Source: Heterocephalus glaber
Lineage: Eukaryota; Chordata; Mammalia; Rodentia; Bathyergidae
NCBI RefSeq assembly: GCF_000247695.1
Contig: NW_004624800.1
Location: forward strand, 11,059,240-11,123,239
Length of the DNA stretch: 64,000 bases
Direction: 5' to 3'
The notes below the pieces were generated by a model that had not been told where the DNA came from, searched no databases, and worked only from the letters and a program-made list of their open reading frames with translations. The first letter of the stretch is position 1. Every line of letters starts with the position of its first letter. Position numbers and translations under genes: made by a program. This document shows, in pieces, positions 34,745 to 46,700 of the stretch.

Positions 34745-37700
34745 GTGAGTACCTGACCCCACTGTGGATGGAATTGGCCCCAGGTTAAAATGTAGACATG
34801 GTTCTTATCTTCACATTGCTTCCAGGCTAACAGCAGAGAATCTGGCACTCAGACATGCGTTCTTCACAAAACAAGTAGATTTTTAAAATATTGTAAAGCC
34901 CAGGAGGGGCAAAGTCCTCATTGCTCCTGCCTTTCCAGGCAGGATTATTTTGCTGTTTGGTGAGAGTACTTCTTTATTGGCCATGGAGTCACCCAATATC
35001 TAGCTTAATAAATACACTCATGACCTGAAGAGTTAGCACAATAACCAGGAAGATTCTTAGAAGAAGGATTCTTTCAACTGAAATGCAAGGAAAAGGAAAA
35101 CACTAAGGATCCCATAACCAAAGTCTAGAGAGAAGTGGGAAAGTCTAGAAATTTCCAACCAGATCAGGTTAGAATGAAAATAGGAAATAAGGGATTCAGA
35201 AATTGAAATAACAAAATAGATGGTACAAATTATATGTGCTAAATCTAGGATTTAAGAGAGAGATTTTTATCTCTGGGGTCCAAGACTAAATCATTGAGAA
35301 TGAAGAATATAAGTGATGAGTGCAGAGAGAAAATGCACTGAATGAAAATTATTTGAAAACATCACCTAGTCTGTTTTATTCACACATAGTGCTGTATATG
35401 TGGCAGGTTAATAGATGCTCAAGAAATATTCATTGGACATAAATTACATGGATGGATATAGGGGGTGAATATACATGGATGAATATAGCTGGAGTGCTCA
35501 CAAGAGTAGAAAAAGTACATGAAGCCACTCTATTGTATATTAAAATTCTCATATTCCTTGGAACAGAGAACACTGATATTTCTGGCTGATAGGGTCAGGG
35601 TAAGGTAGGATTGGGTGAGGAAGATGCATAGAGCTGGAGGTATGGGGAATGAATGAGCTGCAACCTCTCCTAGGGTCGAATGTTTTGGGAAAACCAATCA
35701 GAACAGTTTTTTTGTTTTTGTTTTTTTCAGAACAGTTTGTCTACTCTCTTTTGGATGACACCTGGCTCCATTTTAACCTAAATACAATGGTACATAAGTT
35801 CACAAACTTAATTTGTTCCATGATTCTGGAAAAAATGGCCGTGTTCATGTTCATGAGGGAGAAAGATGACCACAGTCATGTTTGTCATCCAGTGTGGAGT
35901 TCGAAAACAAAAACAACGTTTTTCCAAATGCTTCTATTTGCGAACCAAATTGTTCTCAAACAAAAGCATTCATGAACCAGGAGACACCACATTTTGGGCT
36001 TCTGAGAAGTAGTTCAGAGTGTTTATTCATCCACTCATTTAGCCAGAGTTGATGGAGTGTAGTCCATATTCTAGACATTTCTTATTTTAAGAACACAGTT
36101 TACAGATAAGAAAACTAAAGGCCCAGAAATATATCTAATAAAAAGATCGGGGAAGAAATGTCAAAAACCACATAACTCCTATTGAGGGCTACATTATTGT
36201 AGTTCAGTAGAATCTGGAAACTTGGGACCCATGACCAGGGACTGCCCAGTGTGGCATTCATTGTCCTTTCAACTTTCTTTTTCCCTCCAAAAGAAGCAGA
36301 AACTCCCTGTCTTTCTTTACGCCATTACTCCCATGAGACTGATTTTTCAGTCTGTAGTGTTCCCTGCATGTTCACAGAGTTATCAGAGATGCATGAAAAA
36401 AACCATTGTACAAATACTAAGGTCTGTATGCTCACGTGCTCCAATTGAAAACACCCCTCTGAAACCTGACTTAATCAGCATTATAAACTGATGCTGTATG
36501 TGTTCCTTTTGGTTTGAAAAATGCTGAAGGGCTATTGGCCACAAAAATTATTTAGACTTCCAAATTACTAAGGAGATTTCAAAGTTTTGAAAATTTAAAT
36601 TGTCTCAGATGAAATAAGAAACTGTCAAATTATTGAATATAAACATGAATACAATTCTCCAAGTGGCTTGGAAAAAATACCTGAGCAAGTTTTTTTTTGT
36701 TTGTTTGTTTTTTTGTACCAGGGATTGAACTTGGGACCTTGTGCTTGCAAGGCAAGCAGTAGAACCACTAAGCTAAATCCCCGGCCTCCTGAGCAAGTTT
36801 TAATAAATTTATTTATAACAAGGATCTGCATATCCTTAGAAGTCATTACTAGTTATATGTTAGCTATATAGAGAATAGATTAGTAAAAAAATAGTTGGTT
36901 AGTTGATAAATGATAAAACTAAGTGATGAACCACTAGATAGACTGATCATGACAATAGGAATGTTAACACAAATTGTATATTTCAAAAATGGAAGAGAAG
37001 AGATTAATACAGGGCCAGGGATTTAGCTCAACAGTGCTGCCACCTGCTTCACAAGCGCGAGTTTCTGAGTTCGATCCCTGGTACCAAAAAGAAAAAGATT
37101 AATACAGATCCTATCAAAATGATAATATGGGAAAATTATAAGTTTATGCAAATAAGTTTGTCAATTTAGATGAAATGGACATTTCCTAATAGACATAAAT
37201 TACCAAAATTGACACAAGAAAAAACCATAAAATGTATGCTAAATTCTAACTAACACTAAATCCACTATGGTATCCTGGATTGGATAGTAGAAGGCATTGG
37301 TGGAAAAACTGCTAAAGTTGAAAAACTGCTAAAGTTTATATAAAGTCTGTAGTTTAGTTAATAGTGTTTGACCAGTGTTAACTTCTTAGTTTTCTTAAAT
37401 AAACCATGGCTGTATAATGTATAAATTTTAGGGCTGGGGATTTAGCTCAGTGGTTCCACCACCTACCTTGCAAGCACAAGGTCCCAAGTTCAATCCCTGG
37501 TACCAAAAAAAAAAAGAAAGAAAGAATATAATGTATAACTTTAGATGAAAATTGGTGAAAGGCAAATAGAAACTCTCTGTACTGTCTTCACAGCTTTTCA
37601 ATTTTTTAAAATTACAAAATAAAAATTTTCGTTATAACCCACAACACAAAGAAAACTCTAGGCTCTGATAGTTTTAAATGTGAAGTTTATTAAGCCTTTA

Positions 37701-40700
37701 AGGGACAAATACCAATCCTCTATGCAAACTCTTCCAGAAAATAGAACAGAAAGTTTTTCCTAACTTGATTTTTAAATCACCATTTCTCTGAGACTTTCAT
37801 CAAAGAAAGACACTGTAAGAAAAGAAAACTATTGAACAATATTGCTCTTGAACATGGATGCAAAGTTATTAACAAAATACTAGCAAACAGAATACAGCAA
37901 TATACAAAAAATAGTACATCATAGTAAGGTAGAGATGTACCAAGCCTGCATGGGTGGTTTAACATTTAAAAATCAAATTAACATATTAAAAGAAAAATAT
38001 GAGAAAGCCATATAACTCAATAGGTGCACTAAAAACATTGACAGAATTCAATACCAAATCATGATAAAATTTCAGCAAACTGGAAATTAAAAGGAATTTT
38101 CTGTTAAGAAGTATCTAGCTAAAAAAAGATTCTTAATAGTGGAATATTGAGTGTTTTCCCCTAAAATTAAAACAAGGTATGGAAGACTACCTGCTCTTAC
38201 GCCTTCTGTTGAACATCCTACTAGAGTTACTGATAGTACTGCAATAAGAAAAGGAAATAAGGGATAGAGTATACAGTGTGTATACACTGGACAAAGGGAT
38301 GAATTGCCCCCCCCATGGTGTAAGATTTCATCATGCTACTCAGAATGGTAAGCAGTTTAAACCTTGTGATTTGTTCACTTATGTAATTTTTCTTTCAATG
38401 TTTATGGATTAGAACTGTGATGAACTGAAATTGCAGAAAGTGAAACTGTGGATAAGAAGACATGCTTGATATCTTTTCTAGAACACTGAGCTAAACAGAC
38501 AGGAAAAACTTGAATTTTGGTGTTAAAAAACAGATTACCAGGACAGCAAAAAAATAAAAAGTATTTTAAACATTTAGAAGAGTTGTGACAAGATTCATTT
38601 GAGCATGACCAGCAGAATATTTCCTACAGTGGGATTATTTTATCCCTAGAAGTATTTGCAGAAGATATAATCATTGTGTAATGAGAAAAAAAACTACAAA
38701 AAAGCTTCCAAAATATTTGACTTTACCACGGTTGAAAATTACAAAAATCAATTAAATTTTTATACACTTGAAACTAACAATTGGTAATTGAAATTAAAAT
38801 ATGTCACCACTTAAAATAGTATCTAAAATCAAGAAATACTAAGGGTTAGATTTAACAAAAGATATCATAATGTACTGAAAACTACAAAATGTCACTGAGA
38901 AAAATTAAATAAAAACTAAAGAAGTGAAGAAATATATCATATTGATGAATCAGAACATTGTATCTTTCTTTCTTCTCTTCCCTCCTTCTTCCCTCCCTCC
39001 CTGACTAGTTTGCTGTTACTGTTTTTTGATAGTTCTTTAATTTGGGCTGAAAAACCTGGGTGCACATGTACTTGGCCCCCAAAGATGTACTCTCATACAA
39101 TAGAAACCATTAAATAGAAAGTTTGGTTCCCATTTTATTGTTCAAGTTAAAGTTATTTTTCTTTTAAAATTTTATTGGTACAATTTAAATATACTTAATG
39201 ATCACATTCATCAAAGAGAGTTTGTATCTCTATGTGATATATCTTTTTGTTGTTGTTTTTTTTGTTTTGTTTTGTTTTTGGTACCAGGGATTGAACTCGG
39301 GTCCTTGCGCTTGCGCAGCAGGCGGCGAAACCACTGAGCTAAATCCCTGGCCCAAAAATGTATCTCTATTCTTTTTTCTTTCTTTCTTTTTTTTTTTGGT
39401 ACCGGGGATCAAACTCGGGTCCTTGTGCTTGTGAGGCAGGCAGCAGAACCACTGAGCTAAATCCCCGGCCCTCTATGTGATATATCTTGATTCCTCTTTT
39501 TCTCCCAATTCCCTTCCTTCCCTATATCCCCACCCCCTTATTTACAAAAGCTTTGCTTCCATTTTGAGACAAGGTCTCCTTTTCTAGTCCAGGCTAGCCT
39601 GGAACTTACTATATATCCCAGCCTGGACTCAAACTTTTGTATTCACCATCCTTCAGCCTTGGCCTCCTGAGTGCTGAGCTTACAGGTGTGTGCCACCATG
39701 CCCAGCTCAGAATATTCAATATTTCTAAGATATCAGTTTTTTCCAAAGCGTGGTATAGACTCTATGCAGTCCCAGCAGAAGTTCAAATTTATTCTAAAAC
39801 TAATAAACAAGTGAAAAAGAACTAAACTCACCAACCCTATTCTGAAAATGAATAAAGGTAAAGAACCTGTAAAATTTCAAAGTTCTTTCAACAGACAGTT
39901 CTGACTCAGCTTGATACTCTGATGGGAAAAAAATGAAGTGTGTCCCATATAAAACAAATACATAGAGCTAGACCTAAATACAAAGGCAAAAACTTCAAAC
40001 CTTCCAAGTAAAAGCATGGAAGAAAATACCATTAGATAGGCAGAGATTGGTCACATAAGATGCAAGAAGCGCATGATCATAAAAGGAAAAGATTAATAAG
40101 TTGGGCTTTATTTAAAAACTATAACTTCTGTAGTTCCATGCATAGTACTAAGAAAACTAAAAGGCAAACTACAGACTAAAAAAAATTTGTTTGCATGTTT
40201 AACAGTAAACTTCCATTCAGAATATAGAGAACTCTTACATCTCAGTAAGATAGTTCTTTAAAAAGGCAACATATTTTAACTTACTTCACAAAGGATGACA
40301 TACGAAAGGCCAAAGCATCTATAAAATGATTCTCAACATTATTAGTCTTTAGACAAATGCAAATTAAAGTCACAGCAAAATATCTTACACCCGTTAAAAT
40401 TTTAAAATGAATAAAATTAAAGAATCATACTTTCTTAAGAAGTTAGTATACATTTAGTATAGAACTCAACCAGCTTTAATCCGAGAGAAATTAAAACATG
40501 TCAACACAAACTATTGTATGTGAATATTTATGGCAGTATGACTCCAACTGGAGGTTAACCAAATGTCCATCCACAGAAAAATGATTAAATGAAGTGCAGA
40601 CTGTCCACATAATTGCAAGATGCTCAACAGTAAAAGAGAAAGAATTGCTGATAGGCTCAATGGCAGGGATGATTCTAGAGCACATACTTTAAGATTACAT

Positions 40701-43700
40701 TTATGTAAAACTTTAGAAAAGATAAATCTGACCTGTATGTACAGAGTCTTTCTATGCTGGAGTAGGGGACTGGATTAATTATAATAGAGCAAAATAGATT
40801 TTCACGTGATGGAAATTTTGTGTGTATTTGTATAAAACTGTGGTGGTTATTCAGTTGTGCAAATTTAGCAGAAACTCGGCAAGATGTGCATTTATTTTTT
40901 TAAATTCTTTTATTGGTACATTGTAGGTATACAACACGATTACATTTCTCATTGGGAACTTGTAACTTTACATGATGCATCTTGGTTCTTATTTTTTCCC
41001 CATTCCTAGCCCTCCCTTCACCCCCTCCACCCTTCCCTATTTACAAGGACTTTATTTACATTTTTTCCATTTCTCATCATTTTTCCTTTCCCTTCTTTCC
41101 TTTCCCCTGCCCCTCCCACTACCCCTACCCCTTTGGACCTTTTCTTCCTATTTNNNNNNNNNNNNNNNNNNNNNNNNNNNNNNNNNNNNNNNNNNNNNNN
41201 NNNNNNNNNNNNNNNNNNNNNNNNNNNNNNNNNNNNNNNNNNNNNNNNNNNNNNNNNNNNNNNNNNNNNNNNNNNNNNNNNNNNNNNNNNNNNNNNNNNN
41301 NNNNNNNNNNNNNNNNNNNNNNNNNNNNNNNNNNNNNNNNNNNNNNNNNNNNNNNNNNNNNNNNNNNNNNNNNNNNNTTTCTTTATCCATTCATCCACTG
41401 ATGGACCTAATGCTGATACTGTATCTTGTCTACTGTGAAAAACATTACAGTGCATGTGTGAGTGGAGTGCAGTTGTCACTCCAAGGCGTTGATTCCACCT
41501 CCTTTGGGTGCAAACCAACAGCGGGATTGCTGAGTTATACATAGCTCCGTTTTAAAATTTTCAAGGAACCTCAAACTATTTTCTATTTTGTAGACAATTC
41601 CACATGTACCAATTTAGAACATACTCTATATGTACCAATTTACATCCCTACCAACAATGTGTAAGAATTCCCTTTTCTCTATATCCTCATGAACATGTAT
41701 CTCTTGAGTTTTACATAATAGTTATTTTCACAGTATGAGGTGTTCTCATCATGGCTTTCATTTCCATTTCTCTGATAATTAATGATGTTGAGTGTTTTTT
41801 CATAGATCTGATAACTGTGTCTATTCAGGTGTTTTGGCCTTTTAAAATTGGATTATTGTTAATTATTATTATTTTGTTATTGAGTTATATGAGTTCCTTA
41901 TATATTATGACTATGACCTCTCATCTGGTATACAGCTTGCATATATTTTTCTCCTGATCCATAGCCTGATTTTTCCTTTTGCTGGGTTTTGTCTTTCCTT
42001 GCTGTGAAGAAACATTTTAGTTTGATGTAGTCTCACTTGTTTGCTTCGGGGTTTGGTTGCCTGTGCTTTTCTCATGATAGCCAAAAAATCATTCTCTAGA
42101 CCAACACTAAGTAGCTCTTACCCTACGTTTTCTTCTAGGAATTTTCTGATTTCAGGCTTTTCTTCAGATCTTTAATCCATACTAAGTTTATTTTTGTGTA
42201 TATTGTAATGCTTTTCTCAATACAGTATAACGTGGTTGTCATTCTCTGACAGTGCACAGAAATTTTCCTTATTTTTGTAGCAGTGTTATACTCCACTCTA
42301 AATATACACCATAGTTTATTCAGCCAATTTCTAACATTTATGTTGTTTTCAATGTTTTGCTATTATAAATAATGTTGAAATGAATAAGTCTGTTATTCTA
42401 TTTTGTTGGAACTGTATGTTTTAGGTAATTTTCTACTGGTTGAATTACTAGGTCAAAAAATAAATGTATGTAAACTTTTGCTGGAAATTACCAGAATTTT
42501 CTCTAAATGGATGTGCACTATTTGCTATTGCCATCAGGAATATAAGAGAATGCCAGTTACCCCAGAGGTGCTCAATGGAGAAGTTATCAGAATTTTGAAT
42601 TTAGCCAATTTGATAGTCAGGAAAAATACTCTAATATAATTTTAATTTGCATTCTTCTTACACTGAATAAGATCAGTTATCTTTTTGTGTGTTTTATTGC
42701 TTCTGAATTATGAAGCACCTGCTTGTGTGTTATGTTATTTTTCTTACTGTGTTTTGGGTGTTTTCTCCAATTTATGATGTCTTTACATTTTAAATTATAA
42801 GACCTATATATGACCTGTGGCTCTTGCCTTTTGAATGTGCTTAGTATTCTTACCTAAAATGCCTTTGTATATACAGTTGATTTCATCAGTCATTATTATC
42901 ATATCTGATTTTGGGTCAGACTATTAAAAACTTAACCCTTGTTTTCTCTTCATATGTTTGGTTTTATTTTTTAAATTAATAACTCCAACTCATTTGAAGA
43001 TTTTTTCTTTGTGCATTTTATAAAGTATGGGTCCAGTTTATCTTTTCTCATATGGCTAGCCAGTTGTTCAACACCTTTTTGAAAATATCCATCTTTTCCA
43101 AAGTAATTTAAGAGGCATCTTTATTATATACTAATGTACATATTTAATGTGTTATTTTTAATTTTTAAATAAACATTTTTATCCGATTTGAGAATTAACT
43201 TGTTTATACAATTTACCTTACCTTTCAAGATCAGAACTTTTATATGTCTCACCTTCTCTGTCTATCCCCTTCCTCCAAGATTTTGAAGAAATCATATGTT
43301 ATTTTGGTACCAGCTTGTTTTTACTAATTTTTGCTTTGTTTTCTTTGTTTTAATATCAGCGCTCTATTAATTTGTAATTCTTTCTTACCAGTTACATCAA
43401 GTGTCATAGGACTTGATCAGCAGTTTTTAGCATTAGTTAGTAATTTCACTAGTATGATTGCCCATTGTAGCTTTTTATAGCAAATTTGTTCCTCTGTTGC
43501 ATTCAGTTTTGTGTTCTCTGGACCTTCAGTATAACTCTAAATAACTTTTTTGGAAAAGTTTTATGTGCAGTAAATTTCAGTGTCCTCTTGTGCTGAGAAA
43601 AGTCTTATGCAGCTAAAATACTTATTTCTTTGTAGGCAATTTTGCTTTATTTTCTACAGGCTTTTATAAGATTTTTTTTTCTTTATACTTGGAGTTCATA

Positions 43701-46700
43701 AATTTATACTGTGCTCAGTTTCATTTTCACTGCATTCTATTCAGACAGTGACTTCATTCTGAAGATTAAGATCTGTTTTGAGCCCAAGGACATGTTTATC
43801 TCACTTTTCTTTGTTCTTTCTTTTTGGAACTCCTAGGTGCTATATGTTAGACCTTTCAATCTGTTCTTCCTCTTAAAATGTTAATCTTTTTTACCTTTAG
43901 AATTACTCCCTGAATTATCACCTTACTAAACTTTCCAGTTTGCTTATTCGCTGTCTTTAGCTATGTCTTGACATATTTTCTTTTTGTGTGTCAAAATTGG
44001 GATTATCTATTTGGCAGTTACATTTTTATTCTGATCAGTAAGTTTTTACATAAGCCTCTCCCGTTTTTTAAAAAAGAGATGACATATCTTCTTAAATCTT
44101 GCTGGGGACAAGCCATATGTATTTAGAATTTTCTTCTCCATGTACCATGATTTCCTCAGAAGTTTGTTTTTTCTTTGGTTTGGTGCTTTTCATTCATGTT
44201 GTTTGTTTTCATCAGATGTTGTCTATTTATGATTTAGATTGTGGTGAAATTCTACATCAATCAATATTACTTTTACAATATCTTTTCTCAGGACAAATGA
44301 TAATCTTGGTCTTTCTCTTTTCTTGGTCTTCTCTTCCATACACGTGTAGTCTCAGATCCTTCTGTTCTCATGATTTTCTGTTCCATCTGATTCCATTCGA
44401 TTTATGTTCTCCATAAATACTGTGCTATCCTAATTTACTGATTGCACCCTTTCCAAATATGTTACTATTATAGATTTATTTCTATCTTAATAACATTTGT
44501 TTCATTTCAGAATATGGTGAAAAAGAAAAACTTAACAAAATGGATATTTTTTCAATTTATGACACTATTATTTTGCTCCTCCTAACTCAAATACAGAAGT
44601 TATGGCAGTTGGTACAGATGAACAGATGTCTCCGAGAGTGCTTTTTGGTTCAGCACTGAGCAGGATCTCATATCATTACCTATATGAAGTTCTAGGGACT
44701 TGGGATCTGAGTCTTGGCTTTGCAGTTTTAGTAACTCATTTTTTCACATCAGGCTCACATAACATCCTGATGCTGATATATTAATTTAGAACACAGTAGT
44801 GCATCTTTTTACTGACTTCATTAAAAAAATAATAGTTGTATGAAATTTATAATTATAACTCTTTAACAACTCTCTAACAATTAACTATTTCCATTTAATT
44901 TTGTATACATATTTGAAATTTTCTAAAACTTCATTTTTTAGAATTATCAAGTTAAAGAAAGATTGCCCAAGGTATTGCTGAAGAAAAATAAATGTCACCA
45001 ATACAGAATAGTCTGGATGGGCTGACCAGTGGCTTATTGCCATCCTTGGGCAGTTTATCATGGGGAGCAAGATTATATTCATAAGGTTGTTTGGTAAACC
45101 CAGAATCAGAGCAAGAAGAGCTAGTTGATGATTTTAACGGTTAGTGCTTCACAGAGAGGGAGAGTTATCTCCGAATTGTAGGTTGATGCCTTCATCTTCA
45201 GGAAAGGGTCCACTGTGAGAACCAGTTTTCCAATCAGTTTAACCTCTGATAGCCCCAGAGAGTATAATACAAATCCTATGACTATTTTCTCTGTTGTTTG
45301 TTTGTTTCTGGTGTTTCCTCATCTCTGCCTTCTGATCATACGTTTGCCACACTTTTCCTAACACAAATAGCAGAATATCTCTAGAACCTTAAACTTACAG
45401 AGATCATACCACTCCCAATACCTCATCCCACTAGGCAACCAGGTCTCTGTTTACTTTTGGGGGGTTGTTGGAGATCTTCTAGGCATGGATTCCCCATAGA
45501 AAGTAAACGTGGTTTACTTGCTAGGGTAAAGAAAGTAAACACATGGTTGCACAAAAACAAAACAAACAACAAAAAACATAGCATGTACCACCGCTGTTGG
45601 GCAGGCAGTGAATGAGTAGAAATCCAGATGTAGACTGTTGAGCCCCACTGGGTTAAGACAGCCGGGTGGTTGCACTAGAGTTGATGCTACTCACCTCTCC
45701 CCCACTCCAATAAATCTCCGTGCTCAGTGAAATCACACCTGCCTGCTCTGCTTTCCTCACACATCTGTAGTACTTGCTGTATACTTGGCATTGTTCTAAG
45801 AGCTGTAGTAGGGCTGTTCCTCTAATCCAGCACCCACGTGTCTTTTGCAGTTGTGAAGATGACCTGTCTGAGGACAGAGATGAGCTCCTGCATGGGATTT
45901 CGGAGCTGGACATCAGCAACTCGGATTGTTTTCCATCCCAGCTGCTAGTGCATGGGGCCTTAGCCTTTCCTCTGGGCTTGGATTCCTACCATGGCTGTGT
46001 TATAGCGGCTGCCCGCTATGGCCGGGGCCGAGTGGTTGTGACTGGCCATAAAGTATTATTCACCGTGGGGAAACTAGGCCCTTTTCTTCTCAATGCTGTC
46101 CGCTGGCTGGATGGGGGCCGAAGAGGCAAGATCGTGGTACAGACCGAGCTTCGAACACTGAGTGGCCTGCTTGCCGTGGGGGGCATAGACACCAGCATCG
46201 AGCCCCATCTGACCAGCGATGCGAGTGTCTATTGCTTTGAACCCGTGAGTGACGTGGGGGTCAAAGAGCTGCAGGAGTTTGTAGCAGAGGGCGGTGGGTT
46301 ATTCATTGGAGCCCAAGCTTGGTGGTGGGCCTTCAAGAACCCCGGAGTGTCCCCTCTGGCTCGATTTCCAGGAAACCTCCTTCTCAACCCCTTTGGCATC
46401 AGTATCACAAGCCAAAGCCTCAATCCCGGGCCCTTTCGTACCCCTAAAGCAGGGATAAGGACCTATCACTTCCGCTCCACTCTAGCCGAGTTCCAGGTTA
46501 TCATGGGCCGCAAGAGAGGTAACGTGGAGAAGGGCTGGCTGGCAAAGCTGGGACCAGATGGCGCAGCGTTCCTGCAGATCCCCGCCGAGGACATCCCAGC
46601 CTACATGTCCGTGCATCGGCTTCTACGGAAGCTGCTGAGCCGCTATCGTCTCCCAGTCGCCACCCGAGAGAACCCTGTTATCAATGACTGCTGCAGGGGG

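Larger units (their letters stand above)
37540..40720 (+). mobile_element. LINE-1 ORF2/3' region remnant, sense
   Basis: Sense L1 ORF2-derived text: 'ccaaatcatgataaaatttc' with 'aactggaaattaaaaggaat' (about 38.05 kb), 'accttccaagtaaaagcatg' and 'ataagttgggctttatttaa' (about 40.0-40.1 kb), and the 3' text 'ggaggttaaccaaatgtcca' (about 40.55 kb). Many stops; interrupted by two SINEs and a B1. Confidence 0.65.
34745..45850 (+). other. TCAF1: TCAF1 intron between coding exons 1 and 2 (11.1 kb)
   Basis: Bounded by gtgagt at 34745 and tttgcag at 45850. Filled mostly by LINE-1 (about 37.5-40.7 kb sense, 40.9-43.4 kb antisense), five ID SINEs, one B1 and an assembly gap. 34745-35690, 35986-36680 and 43400-45850 hold no named element; the last is AT-rich and possibly old LINE. 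Confidence 0.9.

Noticed and set aside
37306..37338. Doubled 'aaaaactgctaaagtt'
   Set aside because: Simple short tandem duplication with no sign of function.
40972..41544. Long frames spanning unknown bases at the second gap, and similar ones at 17312-17690
   Set aside because: They exist only because N is translated as X.
45774..45850. ATG at 45774 as start of a 367-residue protein
   Set aside because: The acceptor at 45850 and the continuous TCAF1 sequence across the junction show this part is intron.
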